Shown piece by piece: positions 54,769-63,391 of a stretch of 64,000 nt of DNA. The notes under the pieces are model-generated. The model was not told where the DNA came from. It saw only the letters and a program-made list of their open reading frames with translations, and searched no databases. The stretch lies in contig JANOSH010000021.1 in the NCBI GenBank assembly GCA_031415695.1, positions 82,833 to 146,832 of the forward strand, in the 5' to 3' direction. This DNA comes from JANOSH01 sp031415695. Lineage in GTDB: Bacteria > Actinomycetota > Acidimicrobiia > Acidimicrobiales > Ilumatobacteraceae. The translations under genes and the position numbers were made by a program. Numbering within the stretch: the first letter of the stretch is position 1; each line of letters begins with the position of its first letter.

Positions 54769-56016
54769 TCAGGGGGCCGCCCACAACGTGGAGATGGGCA
54801 GGTACCAGATGGAGGCTTCGTATTGGAACGACCGCGGGCCGGTATGCAAGACGATGCCACGTCGCAAGTCGTGCCCTAGCCGTTGGGCCATCCAGCGAAG
54901 GTGACGGCCGGCTTCCCGGCCTGGTGTGGCATCGGCCTTGATCTCGATGCCCAGAACGGATCCATCGGGATACTCGACGACGAGGTCGACCTCATGGTCG
55001 CCGTTTGCATCGCGAAGGTGCATCAACCGAGGTTTCGGATATATCAACTCCAACTCTGGTCTGATCTGGGCGGCGACATAGGTGTCGATGAGCCGACCAA
55101 GGAGATCGACGTCGCGCATTGCGGCTCGCTCGTCGATACCGAGCAGTGGCCCGAGCAACCCTGGTTCGGTGAGGTACCGCTTCGGGCGGCTGGCAATGCG
55201 ATTCAGACGATTCGCGCCATAGGCCGGCAGCCGTTCGCTGACCATCAACGACTCGAATACTGCGTCGTAGCGCTGCACAGTGGATCGATCGAGGTTCGTC
55301 GCTTCGATCAGGCGTTCGGTAGACGGGATGCCGGCGCTGGAAGCAGCCAAGGCTCTGAGGTACGTCCGCAGCAACGCCGGATTGACGCGGCTGCCCGAAA
55401 GTTCCACGTCTCGGGTGACAAGTTGATCGACATAGGCGTCGAGGAGCCGAGCCCTGCGGGGCGCGGAGGCCGAGGTGGCGATCTGTGGTAGTCCACCACG
55501 CAACGCAAGCGCGGCGTACTCGCGGATATCGGGGGCGTCGGAGATGGTGGGCATCTTTGCATCGCGGTCACCGGCGAGGCCGAGGAATCCGGACGAGGTT
55601 CCCGCGCCGCGGAGTTCACGTTCGGTCATGCCCCACATGGCGAGTCGAATGACTCGTCCGGTTCCTGCCCAGCCCGGTGTGAGCAGGTCGGTGCGTGCCG
55701 ACCCGGTGAGGATGAACTGACCTGGTGAGAAGTCGAGGTCGACCGCACGTTTGACGGCACCGAGTACCTCGGGCGCGAGTTGCCACTCGTCGATGAGCAG
55801 CGGGCGCTTTCCGACGGCGATTGCTGCATCGGGGTCGGCGAGGGCGACCCCGCGTTCCGCCGGCCGGTCGAGGCGCAGCAGGGAGCCCGCGTGAGTTCTC
55901 GCAGTGGTGGTCTTACCGCAGCCCCGCGGCCCGACGATCAGGATTGCTGGTACACCATCTTGTGGTTCGCACATGTCGTACATCGCTTGGTCGACGAGAC
56001 GTGGAAGGTAGCTCAC
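54769..56016 (-). CDS. DUF4143/AAA_14 P-loop ATPase
   Basis: 415 residues. Walker A is GPRGCGKTTTARTHAG near residue 30, then LLIDEWQLAPEVLGAVKR and FILTGSARTD. DUF4143 is seen as RLMHLRDANGDHEVDLVVEYPDGSVLGIEIKA, with the D..E.K set. It is the same subgroup as 44714-45952. The remains of another family member lie immediately beyond its start on the opposite strand. Confidence 0.87.
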   Translation of the reverse strand: MSYLPRLVDQAMYDMCEPQDGVPAILIVGPRGCGKTTTARTHAGSLLRLDRPAERGVALADPDAAIAVGKRPLLIDEWQLAPEVLGAVKRAVDLDFSPGQFILTGSARTDLLTPGWAGTGRVIRLAMWGMTERELRGAGTSSGFLGLAGDRDAKMPTISDAPDIREYAALALRGGLPQIATSASAPRRARLLDAYVDQLVTRDVELSGSRVNPALLRTYLRALAASSAGIPSTERLIEATNLDRSTVQRYDAVFESLMVSERLPAYGANRLNRIASRPKRYLTEPGLLGPLLGIDERAAMRDVDLLGRLIDTYVAAQIRPELELIYPKPRLMHLRDANGDHEVDLVVEYPDGSVLGIEIKADATPGREAGRHLRWMAQRLGHDLRRGIVLHTGPRSFQYEASIWYLPISTLWAAP

Positions 56017-56278
56017 AACCGGATATTAGCAGTACATTGAACCATAGTTTCGCAGATACTGTGATCGGCATTCAGCAGAACTGCGGCACCCTGTCAGCAG
56101 CTTCCTGTGCGCCCGCCTGTGGTGTCGATTACGTGCGGGTGCCGGTACTGGCGGTGACTGGGCTGCCCCAGCTGCGTCACCCACCTGACTTTCACACGTC
56201 GATGACCGATTCTGCGAACGAGATGACGACCTGCCCCAGGCTCCGTCCGATCTGGAAGGGAAAGGGGATCCGATGTAG

Positions 56279-57016
56279 AACGTACTTCTCGAAGCGCTGT
56301 TCCTAGTTCGTCGGCTACCGGCTTGGGGGCGAACGCTGCGGTCACGCGCAGCGCACTCTCCGAAGCTCCACGTCGTCGACTCCGGCCTCGCCGCGTACCT
56401 GCTCGGCATCACCACCGACAAGCTGGCCCGGCGAGACCCCGCTGCTCTCGCTGAGTTCGGACACCTGTTCGAAACCTTCGTGGTCGGCGAGATCCTCAAA
56501 CAGGCGTCGTGACGAGACGACCTACGCGAGGTCGGGCACTGGCGTACCCACAACGGACAAGAAGTTGACCTCGTCACCGAAACCCACGACGGAAGGGTTA
56601 CCGGCTTCGAAGTGAAGGCCGGCCGCGACGTCGACCAGAAAGGGCTACGCGGGCTGCGCTCCCTGCGAGACGCACTCGGTGAACAGTTCCACGCCGGCTT
56701 CTACCTCAACACCGGCACCGAGGCATACCGCATCGACGACCGCATCTACGTCTGCCCTGTCGACCGGCTCTGGAGCGAAAACCGACGAGATGTCAACGAG
56801 ATGTCAACGACATTGCCGCCAACTGGCGTCTACCAGGGTTTACGGGAGTCTTGGACCCAACCGAATTGCCGCTTGATCAGGCACAACAGCCTGCCGGTGT
56901 CAATAGGATCGCGGTTTCACGGGGTGCGGTGCGAACCCCCAGCTCGGAGAATGTTCGAGACGTACCGCCCGCCACTGAACTCGTCGGTCAGCGAACCGTG
57001 CGTCGTTGGTGGGTGA
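56279..57016 (+). pseudogene. Broken DUF4143 ATPase (C-terminal half)
   Basis: From 56279 the frame reads LLEALFLVRRLPAWGRTLRS, then KLHVVDSGLAAYLLG and FGHLFETFVVGEILKQAS, then a TGA at 56510. It continues in the same frame with VGHWRTHNGQEVDLVTETHD and VTGFEVKAGRDV and ends in unrelated sequence. The P-loop half is missing. It resembles the C-terminal half of the protein at 42280 (LHFVDSGIAANLL) more than those at 44714 and 54769. 56017-56278 has no other gene. Confidence 0.75.
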
Positions 57017-57298
57017 TCACGGTGTGAGCGGCGAGATTTGGGGAGGTTCGAGTTCCACGATGGTCTTGGATGTGAACACGTCGCCGAACTCCTCTATCAG
57101 CGCGCGTCTGTCGGGGTCGTCCAAAATAGCTCCGGAACGAGCGACGCGACGGGAAGTGCATGGTCGGTTGAAGTTCCGGGTGGGGAAGATCGTGTTTGCG
57201 GCGGCGTCACGCGACAGTCTAGGCACCACCAAATATCTATGCCTTGGTGTTTCACAACCTACCAAATATGAAGAATGTGGGAGGTTGCATCCATCCAA
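57017..57298 (-). CDS. Weak hypothetical ORF
   Basis: 93 codons. Only the C-terminal part (SGAILDDPDRRALIEEFGDV, then TSKTIVELEPP) looks like real coding sequence; the beginning is Arg/Pro/His rich. It could be the 3' remnant of a larger gene whose start was lost. No family recognised. Confidence 0.25.
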   Translation of the reverse strand: MDGCNLPHSSYLVGCETPRHRYLVVPRLSRDAAANTIFPTRNFNRPCTSRRVARSGAILDDPDRRALIEEFGDVFTSKTIVELEPPQISPLTP

Positions 57299-57310
57299 TG
57301 ACAGCGACGA

Positions 57311-57724
57311 CTAGATCGAGCCTCGTGTAGTGATCCACTCGGTTGGCTGCCCGGTGATGTCTGTGACGCGATCGAAGTCCTGGTCGTAATGCAACACAGT
57401 CGCGCCGTGCAGTTCGGCCGTAGCTGCGATCAGCAGGTCGGCAATTTTGACGCTTCGATGGTGCAGCCCGCCGGTATGGGCGAGCAGCTGTTGCACCTCA
57501 AGGGCACGTTGAAACGCTTCGACATCGGTCGGCAATTGTCGTAATGACAGCAGTTCCTCGGCCAACTCGTCGTAATCGCTGGCGTTCTTGGCGCTCCAAA
57601 GAATCTCGAGCCTGGTTTGCTCACAAGTAGCTAACTCATCTCGGGCCAAAAGCTCGCTCCATTTCGACGAAACGGTTGGGTGGCCCGAACGGTGAAACGC
57701 GCTTGTATCGACCAGAAAAATCAT
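57311..57724 (-). CDS. vapC: VapC-type PIN-domain toxin
   Basis: 137 residues from ATG 57724, which overlaps the antitoxin stop (ATGA). The PIN acids are in MIFLVDTSAFHR, CEQTRLEILWSA, KIADLLIAATAELHG and HYDQDFDRV, a complete set. It should be a site-specific RNase held inactive by the upstream antitoxin. Intact pair. Confidence 0.9.
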   Translation of the reverse strand: MIFLVDTSAFHRSGHPTVSSKWSELLARDELATCEQTRLEILWSAKNASDYDELAEELLSLRQLPTDVEAFQRALEVQQLLAHTGGLHHRSVKIADLLIAATAELHGATVLHYDQDFDRVTDITGQPTEWITTRGSI

Positions 57725-57936
57725 TCCGTGGTCCACTTGCGGCTGGCGTCAAGGATGTCTGGACCTCGGTCGATGCCAACGCCGCTCACTAGCCGTGCTG
57801 CGAGGCGTTGACGCAGGCGTGAGCGCAACACCTCGTCGAAGGCGCGGTCGACCGTCTCTCGTATGCCGGTAGTTCCGAGTACTTCTCGAACCTGATCGAG
57901 TTTATGCTGATCTAGATCGATTGTTGTGCGTCGCAT
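57721..57936 (-). CDS. vapB: VapB-type antitoxin
   Basis: 71 residues. RRTTIDLDQHKLDQVREVLG followed by GIRETVDRAFDEVLRS is a ribbon-helix-helix or VapB_antitoxin pattern, and DASRKW at the end is typical of the toxin-binding tail. An ACAATTGT palindrome at 57941-57948, just upstream of the start, may be part of its operator. Confidence 0.88.
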   Translation of the reverse strand: MRRTTIDLDQHKLDQVREVLGTTGIRETVDRAFDEVLRSRLRQRLAARLVSGVGIDRGPDILDASRKWTTE

Positions 57937-57969
57937 ACCAACAATTGTATAGCAAATTTCTTACCGCTG

Positions 57970-58896
57970 TTATGTACGATTGAATTGGCGGTCGAGCCAT
58001 TCGCGTTGGTCGCGACCGTATTGTTGGGCGACGGGCACATGCGCAAACAGTTCAACGCCGTGCGGGGCGCCCGGGTAGACGTGTAGCTCGGTCTCGATCC
58101 CGGCTTGATTCAAACGGGTGGCGTAGGCAATGTCTTCGTCGCGGAAACCGTCAACGGCTCCGACGCACACGTAGGTGGGTGGCAGCCCGGCGAGGTTGCC
58201 CGCACGGGCGGCGGCGGCGTAGGCCGGGATGTCGTCGGTGCCGTAGAGGTCGCCAAGATACGACTGCCATCCGAATGTGTTGGACCCACGGCTCCAGATC
58301 AACAGATTGTCGAGTTGGCTCGACGGCGTTGCCTGGCGGTCATCGATCATGGGGCAATCGAGTAGCTGAAAGAGCAACGGCACCTCGCCCCGGTCGCGAG
58401 CGAGCAGCGCCAGGCCCGCAGCAAGCCCGCCGCCCGCGCTGACTCCGGTGAGGCCGATACGAGCGGGGTCGATGCCCAACATTTCGTGATTGTCGTGGGC
58501 CCATTTCAGACCGCGGTAACAGTCGTCCAATGGACCCGGGTACGGCGTCTCGGGCGCCAGCCGGTACTCGACTGACACGCCGACGATGCCGAACTGTTGA
58601 CACCACCGGTCGAACTTGACGTCGTCCATGTCGTACGAGCCGATGACGTAGCCGCCCCCGTGGATCGAGTAGATGCAGGGCAGCGGTCCATCGACCCCAA
58701 CCGGTCGGTGGACCCGAACGTTGATGTCGGGGTCGCCTGGAACGATGTGCTCGGTGCGCTCGACGTTGGCGGACAATTCGGGTGGCGGGCCGAATTCGAA
58801 TCCGCGCACGTCGGCCAGGTTGCTGGCGTCGATCGTCGGCAGCGGGATCAGGTCAGCAATAGCTGCGATGTCGGGATGGAGTTCGAGCTGAGACAT
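57970..58896 (-). CDS. Alpha/beta-hydrolase esterase (HSL family)
   Basis: 308 residues from ATG 58896; the frame is open to 59172 but that part overlaps the divergent peptidase gene. The hormone-sensitive-lipase family signature is present: oxyanion HGGGYVIGS, the nucleophile in TGVSAGGGLAAG, an Asp in VCVGAVDGFRDE and His in YPGAPHGVELF. It hydrolyses short-chain acyl or carboxyl esters; the substrate is unknown. It is divergent from an M20 peptidase with 46 bp between the starts. Confidence 0.9.
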   Translation of the reverse strand: MSQLELHPDIAAIADLIPLPTIDASNLADVRGFEFGPPPELSANVERTEHIVPGDPDINVRVHRPVGVDGPLPCIYSIHGGGYVIGSYDMDDVKFDRWCQQFGIVGVSVEYRLAPETPYPGPLDDCYRGLKWAHDNHEMLGIDPARIGLTGVSAGGGLAAGLALLARDRGEVPLLFQLLDCPMIDDRQATPSSQLDNLLIWSRGSNTFGWQSYLGDLYGTDDIPAYAAAARAGNLAGLPPTYVCVGAVDGFRDEDIAYATRLNQAGIETELHVYPGAPHGVELFAHVPVAQQYGRDQREWLDRQFNRT

Positions 58897-58942
58897 GGCG
58901 TCACTGTAACGAGCGACCTCACAATGTGCGCGACGATGCTGC

Positions 58943-60109
58943 ATGAACCTGGGAACATCTTGTGCCGAATGGGTGTCTCGTCTTGTGCAAATCCCGAGCG
59001 TCAATCCGTTGCACGCTGGGCCGTCGTGCGGGGTGGCGGGCGAACATGCCATCGCCGTTGCGCTCGCCGACTGGTTCACGTCGCTCGGAGCAAGCGAGGT
59101 TGTGCTCGACGACGTCGTCGACGGGCGCCCGAACGTGTATGGGTTCTTCTCGGGGAGAACCGGTCGGCTCACAGTGCTCGATATTCACATCGATACGGTC
59201 ACGGTCGAGAACATGACCGACCCACCCTTCGATGGCCGAATCGCCGATGGGTATGTGTGGGGACGTGGCGCGCTCGACACCAAGGCGTCGATGGGAGTGA
59301 TTTGCGCACTATTGGAATCGTGGTCGGCACAAGGACTTCGGCCCGAGTCGACGCTGCTCGTCGTCGGCTCGGTGGGCGAGGAAGCGGGCGGCCTGCTTGG
59401 CGCGGCGCGGTTCAGGTCGTGGGCGACGAAGCGGGGCCTCGATATCGACGAATTGGTGATCTGCGAGCCGACCGATTGCGCGCCGATTCATGGCCACAAA
59501 GGAGCCGTTGGATTGCGGATTACGGTTGTCGGCGAATCGGCCCACACGTCAACGCCGGAGCAGGGCAAGAACGCCATTTACGCGGCAGCGCGAGTTATTG
59601 CTGCACTGGAAGCACACCATCATGAACTGGTGGCCGAGGTCGCCCAGACCGCGGTAGGAACCGGAACGCTGGCCGTTTCCATGATCAACGGTGGCATCGC
59701 GCCCAACGTGGTTCCCGACCGATGCACCATCACCGTTGGCCGGCGCCTCGCTCCGTTCGAGGTCCCGCGACAGGCGTATGACCGGATCGAGTCGGTTGCA
59801 CGTGCCGCCAGTTCTTTGTCGCTCGAAGTCGAGCCGGTGTTTGTATTTGCCGACGGTCAACCGGGCGCGCCTGCGTTCTATCAATCGCCCGATTCGAACC
59901 TGGTACGGACATTTGCCGAGGCGGCGGGCACGCAGCCAGCAACCGCTCCGTTCGGTACCAATGCCCTTCGGTACGACGGTTTTGCCACCACGAAGATTGT
60001 GTTCGGTCCGGGCAACATCGAAGACGCCCACAAGCCCACCGAACGCGTGGCCATCGCCGATCTAGAACGCACCGCGCAGGCCTTTACGGCCTGGCTCCGA
60101 CCCGGCTAG
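58943..60109 (+). CDS. M20-family metallopeptidase (ArgE/DapE-like)
   Basis: 388 residues. The zinc site includes LDIHIDTVTVE (usually HxD, with His-Asp kept), WGRGALDTKASM, VVGSVGEEAGGLL (catalytic Glu and zinc ligand) and a final His in GPGNIEDAHKPTERV. The dimerisation domain begins near GHKGAVGLRITVVGESAHTS. The family removes acyl groups from amino acids or hydrolyses peptides and carbamoyl compounds. Paired with a divergent esterase, so possibly part of one degradative unit. Confidence 0.9.
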   Translation: MNLGTSCAEWVSRLVQIPSVNPLHAGPSCGVAGEHAIAVALADWFTSLGASEVVLDDVVDGRPNVYGFFSGRTGRLTVLDIHIDTVTVENMTDPPFDGRIADGYVWGRGALDTKASMGVICALLESWSAQGLRPESTLLVVGSVGEEAGGLLGAARFRSWATKRGLDIDELVICEPTDCAPIHGHKGAVGLRITVVGESAHTSTPEQGKNAIYAAARVIAALEAHHHELVAEVAQTAVGTGTLAVSMINGGIAPNVVPDRCTITVGRRLAPFEVPRQAYDRIESVARAASSLSLEVEPVFVFADGQPGAPAFYQSPDSNLVRTFAEAAGTQPATAPFGTNALRYDGFATTKIVFGPGNIEDAHKPTERVAIADLERTAQAFTAWLRPG

Positions 60110-60122
60110 TCCGCTACTACTC

Positions 60123-60504
60123 CTAGGTGCCCGTAAGCAGCCGATTGGCGTCGATGAGTTCGATGTCGCTTCGCTTCCCCGCTAGTCGGACGAGATCTCG
60201 ATCGAACCCGGCGTCGCATGCGATCAGGAGTTTGATGTCAGTGGTTCGCCCTTTGCCAAGCCGTTCGCGTAGCTCCTCGAGTTGCGCCCGACCCCGCAGT
60301 GGCTTGCCTGATGCTGTCAGTTCACGCATTACCGCTTGGGCCGAGCCTGACAGCAGCAACGGCATTGGACGCGAGACCCGTTCGATCGCATGATCTCGGC
60401 CGACGCGGTGGCGGCTAGTGCGGGCCTCGTGACCAAGGACGACACAATCCGTAAAAATCTTCCGACGGCGATCTGGTAGCAGTCGTTGCAGTTTGGAGCC
60501 TCAG
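60123..60504 (-). pseudogene. C-terminal remnant of an AAA ATPase-type gene
   Basis: In one minus-strand frame, bounded upstream by a TGA near 60507, the DNA reads KLQRLLPDRRRKIF, HRVGRDHAIERVSRPMPLLLSGS and ends DIKLLIACDAGFDRDLV then DIELIDANRLLTG. That is the nuclease-like C-terminus seen in DUF234-type ATPases. No P-loop part exists; the only internal ATG is at 60365 (80 codons). It abuts the repeat array at 60514, so the gene was probably cut when that region was rearranged. Confidence 0.45.
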
Positions 60505-60513
60505 GTGTCGCTG

Positions 60514-60689
60514 CTCGGAAGTCCAAAATGTGGGAGAGCTTCCGAGTAGATTTCCGAGTAGCAGCGGAGGTGACTAATCTCGCCAGCCTTTCCCGAACTT
60601 CGGGTTACCCGAGGCGACGGATGTCCATTGCTCGGAAATTTACTCGGAAGTCCAAAAGATGGGTGAGCTTCCGAGTAGATTTCCGAGTA
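60514..60689. promoter_or_regulatory. Repeated CTCGGAA/TTCCGAG operator array
   Basis: Seven copies of CTCGGAA or its complement lie at about 60514, 60540, 60552, 60631, 60643, 60669 and 60681. Two near-identical blocks of about 46 bp (60514-60560 and 60643-60689) each hold the perfect inverted repeat CTCGGAAG...CTTCCGAG (8-bp arms, 17-base loop) and one extra TTCCGAG. The last copy touches the ATG of the AlbA-type regulator, which is likely to bind here. Confidence 0.6.
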
Positions 60690-62053
60690 TGGCAGCTGCG
60701 TTGGAATCTCTGTTGCGAAGACAAGAGGACAAGACGCTTGAGTTCAAGCAGGACTTGTCGTCGCCTGATCGTGTTGTCGCCACGCTCGTCGCCTTCGCGA
60801 ACTCGGCGGGTGGCGTCGTCGTACTCGGCATCGAGGACGGTACACGCGCGGTTCTTGGCCTGAACGACCCGACGAAGGTGGAAGAACGGGTATCGAACCT
60901 CGTTGCTGATCGGATTGCTCCGTCGTTGCTCGCCGAGATCTCGGTCGTGCCGTGGCGATCGACATATGTCGTGATTGTCGAGGTGTTTCCGAGTCCACGT
61001 CGACCGCATTTCGTACGGCAGCTCGGCGTCGAGCAGGGCTGTTTCGTGCGCATTGGGTCAACGAACCGCCTGGCCGATGAATCGCTTCGAACCGAACTTG
61101 GCCGGGGCATGGCTCCAACTTTTGACGAGACGCCTTTGAGCGATGCGGCTCCAGCCGACCTAGACGCTGCCTACGCTGGTGCCGCGCTCGGGCGTAGAGC
61201 GCCGCTTACGAAACAGGAGTTCGTAGCGATTCATGCGTTGGACCGAAATCCCGCGGGGTTGCGTCCGACGATTGGGGGCTACCTGTTGTTCAGACGCGAC
61301 GCCGAGCCGCTACGTATGCCCGATGCTTGGGTGCATTGCGGTCGCTTCTCCGGGGTCGATCGAACGAATATTGCCGACTCCAGGCGACTCGACGGGCGGT
61401 TGTTCGAGCTCGTTGATCAGTCGTTGGACTACCTCGACCGAGCGCTCGACAATGCGCTCGTTGTCAATGGCCAAGGCCCGGCCCATCAAGCTCGCCGCGC
61501 GGTGCCGATGGTTGCCCTACGTGAAGCGGTCATCAACGCTGTCGTGCATGCGGACTACCACCAACAGGGCGGCCCGCTGCGAGTAGCGGTCTATCTCGAT
61601 CGTGTGGAGGTCGAGAACCCTGGGTATCTGCTGCCAGGGCTCACCGTCGACGACCTCTTTCAGGGTGTGTCTCGACTTCGAAACCGTGTGATCGGGAGAG
61701 TCTTCGCCGAACGCGGCTACATCGAACAGTGGGGCAGCGGGATCCGACGCATGGCCGCTGCTTGTCGAGATGCAGGGTTGCCACAGCCTGTCATTGAGGA
61801 GCGCCCGGGGCGCGTACGCGTCACCTTGTCGATGGCACCGTCGGACACATCGAGGCTGACACCACGCGAACAGCAGGCATTGAGTCACATGACGTCCGAA
61901 CTCGGGGTCTCATCGGCAGAATTGGCCAAGGTCCTCGATGTATCAGATCGCACGGCGCGAAGTCTTCTCGCCAGCCTCGTCCGCAAGGGCGTTGCGGTCG
62001 TCATCGGATCAGCACCGAACGACCCGCAACGTCGCTTTTATAGCGTCCAGTAG
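60689..62053 (+). CDS. AlbA_2 DNA-binding, ATP-binding regulator-like protein
   Basis: 454 residues from ATG 60689 (an ATG at 60659 with GGAAG upstream is the alternative, but its codons lie inside the operator repeats). The N-terminal AlbA_2 domain reads LLRRQEDKTLEFKQDLSS and LVAFANSAGGVVVLGIED. A GHKL-type ATPase core (HATPase_c_4) has ALREAVINAVVHADYHQQGG and IEQWGSGIRRM. A C-terminal helix-turn-helix (SSAELAKVLDVSDRTARSLLASL) follows. Such proteins are putative transcriptional regulators, often next to defence or TA genes. Autoregulation through the preceding repeat array is likely. Confidence 0.87.
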   Translation: MAAALESLLRRQEDKTLEFKQDLSSPDRVVATLVAFANSAGGVVVLGIEDGTRAVLGLNDPTKVEERVSNLVADRIAPSLLAEISVVPWRSTYVVIVEVFPSPRRPHFVRQLGVEQGCFVRIGSTNRLADESLRTELGRGMAPTFDETPLSDAAPADLDAAYAGAALGRRAPLTKQEFVAIHALDRNPAGLRPTIGGYLLFRRDAEPLRMPDAWVHCGRFSGVDRTNIADSRRLDGRLFELVDQSLDYLDRALDNALVVNGQGPAHQARRAVPMVALREAVINAVVHADYHQQGGPLRVAVYLDRVEVENPGYLLPGLTVDDLFQGVSRLRNRVIGRVFAERGYIEQWGSGIRRMAAACRDAGLPQPVIEERPGRVRVTLSMAPSDTSRLTPREQQALSHMTSELGVSSAELAKVLDVSDRTARSLLASLVRKGVAVVIGSAPNDPQRRFYSVQ

Positions 62054-62088
62054 AACGACGGGCTTCCGGACAAGAGGTAGAGTCGAGG

Positions 62089-62927
62089 ATGCCTCTGAAC
62101 CACGATGCCGTTGGAATTGTCACCGAGCCCAGGGCGATTTCGTGGGACAGCACGAGGGCGCTTCTTTATGCGGTTGGTGTTGGTTGCGGTACCAACGAGT
62201 TGCAGTTCACAACCGAGAACTCCAGCGGTGTTGCCCAACAGGTGCTACCTACGTTGCCGGTGGTATTGCCGGGCGCGGCTGGGCTGATGGATGCCATCGG
62301 TCCGTTCAACCGCGCCATGCTTCTGCACGGCGCTCAGTCGGTCACGTTGCATCAGCCGCTGCCCGTGGCGGGCAGCGCCACGGTCGTTGGGCGTGTGGTC
62401 GGAATGTACGACAAAGGTAAGGCGGCGGTTGTGGTGATGGAGTCCGCCGCAACCGATAGTCGGGCGCGCCGTTGTACACCACGCAGATGTCGGCATTCAT
62501 CCGTGGTGAGGGCGGCTGGGGTGGCGACCGCGGGCCAAGTAACGCTGCTGCCGAGCTTCCGTCACACGCCCCCGATCACTCTATTTCTTACGCAACGACA
62601 GCCGACCAGGCGCTTTTGTATCGGCTCAACGGCGACCGTAATCCACTGCATAGCGACCCGGCTTTCGCGGCTCGTGCCGGTTTCGACCGGCCGATTCTGC
62701 ATGGCTTGTGCACGTACGGCTTTACCGGTCGGGCGCTCGTGCATGCGCTAGGCGAGGGCGACGCCACCCGCATCGCCCATATCGAGGGACGGTTCGCCGC
62801 GTCGGTGTACCCGGGTGAGACGCTCACGGTGCGGGTATGGCGTATGACTAGCGACGAAGCCATGTATACGACCAGTGTCGAGGACCGTGTTGTTATCGAC
62901 CAGGGAGTCGCACGCTTTGCGGCCTAG
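62089..62927 (+). pseudogene. MaoC-type (R)-enoyl-CoA hydratase with a frameshift
   Basis: Two overlapping frames make one protein of about 280 residues. The first runs from ATG 62089 (a MaoC N-terminal half: YAVGVGCGTNELQFTTEN, then GAQSVTLHQPLPVAG) to about 62464. The second picks up at 62466 (APLYTTQMSAFIRGEGGWGG) and holds the hydratase-2 motif YRLNGDRNPLHSDPAFA with Asp and His, plus ILHGLCTYGFTGRAL. A missing G in the G-run at 62462-62464 would explain the shift. It is either a real inactivation or a sequencing error. The intact enzyme hydrates 2-enoyl-CoA in fatty acid or sterol side-chain oxidation. Confidence 0.75.
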
Positions 62928-62977
62928 TGGAGATCCCGTCGGCCTGACCGGGCGTGATTGATGCTACGTTTTGTGGC

Positions 62978-63265
62978 ATGAGGACGCGCATTTCAACTAC
63001 GGTGGACCACGATCGTCTAACGTCCGCACGCATCCAAACGGGCCTTGCCGATTCCGACCTCATCGACCTTGCGCTGTCAGCGCTGTTGGAACGAACCGAG
63101 CGTGAAGCCGAGGATCGGGCACTCGCCGAGCACCCCTACGAGTCCGACCTCGATGTTGGTAACCTGCCGACAGGTTGGCCCTCGGGCGCACCATCACTTG
63201 ACGCCTACGATGGTGTGGTGCCATCTGAGGTCGAGGCTATGTTTCTTGCCCGACGCGCCCAGTGA
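62978..63265 (+). CDS. Antitoxin of a disrupted MazEF-type pair
   Basis: 95 residues from ATG 62978 (an upstream GTG at 62954 is in frame). RTRISTTVDHDRLTSARIQTG plus SDLIDLALSALLERTERE looks like a ribbon-helix-helix antitoxin, with a long acidic toxin-binding tail. The stop overlaps the GTG of the mazF remnant (GTGA). With the toxin broken the antitoxin is an orphan. Confidence 0.75.
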   Translation: MRTRISTTVDHDRLTSARIQTGLADSDLIDLALSALLERTEREAEDRALAEHPYESDLDVGNLPTGWPSGAPSLDAYDGVVPSEVEAMFLARRAQ

Positions 63266-63354
63266 GCCTTGGTCATGGTGACATTTGGTGGGCCGATGTG
63301 CCCGGCGACAAGATCCGGCCGGTCGTCATCCTTACCCGCTCACGCGTGGCGAAG
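63262..63354 (+). pseudogene. mazF: mazF toxin gene truncated at the CRISPR array
   Basis: GTG 63262 opens SLGHGDIWWADVPGD then IRPVVILTRSRVA, the unmistakable first third of a MazF/PemK RNase. The coding similarity stops at GCGTGGCGAAG (63344-63354), which is identical to the last 11 bases of the CRISPR repeat. From there the frame only reads through spacers and repeats. About 80 residues of the toxin are missing, so it cannot fold. Confidence 0.8.
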
Positions 63355-63391
63355 AGCCGGGGACGTGCTGCAACCGACCGTCATCCAAATT

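Noticed and set aside
56612..57016. A 134-residue plus-strand ORF read as a separate gene
   Set aside because: Its beginning is in frame with an upstream DUF4143 segment across one TGA; it is the tail of a broken ATPase rather than a new protein.
58597..59625. A 342-residue plus-strand frame overlapping the esterase and peptidase genes
   Set aside because: It is antisense to the esterase and out of frame with the peptidase, both of which have complete catalytic motifs.
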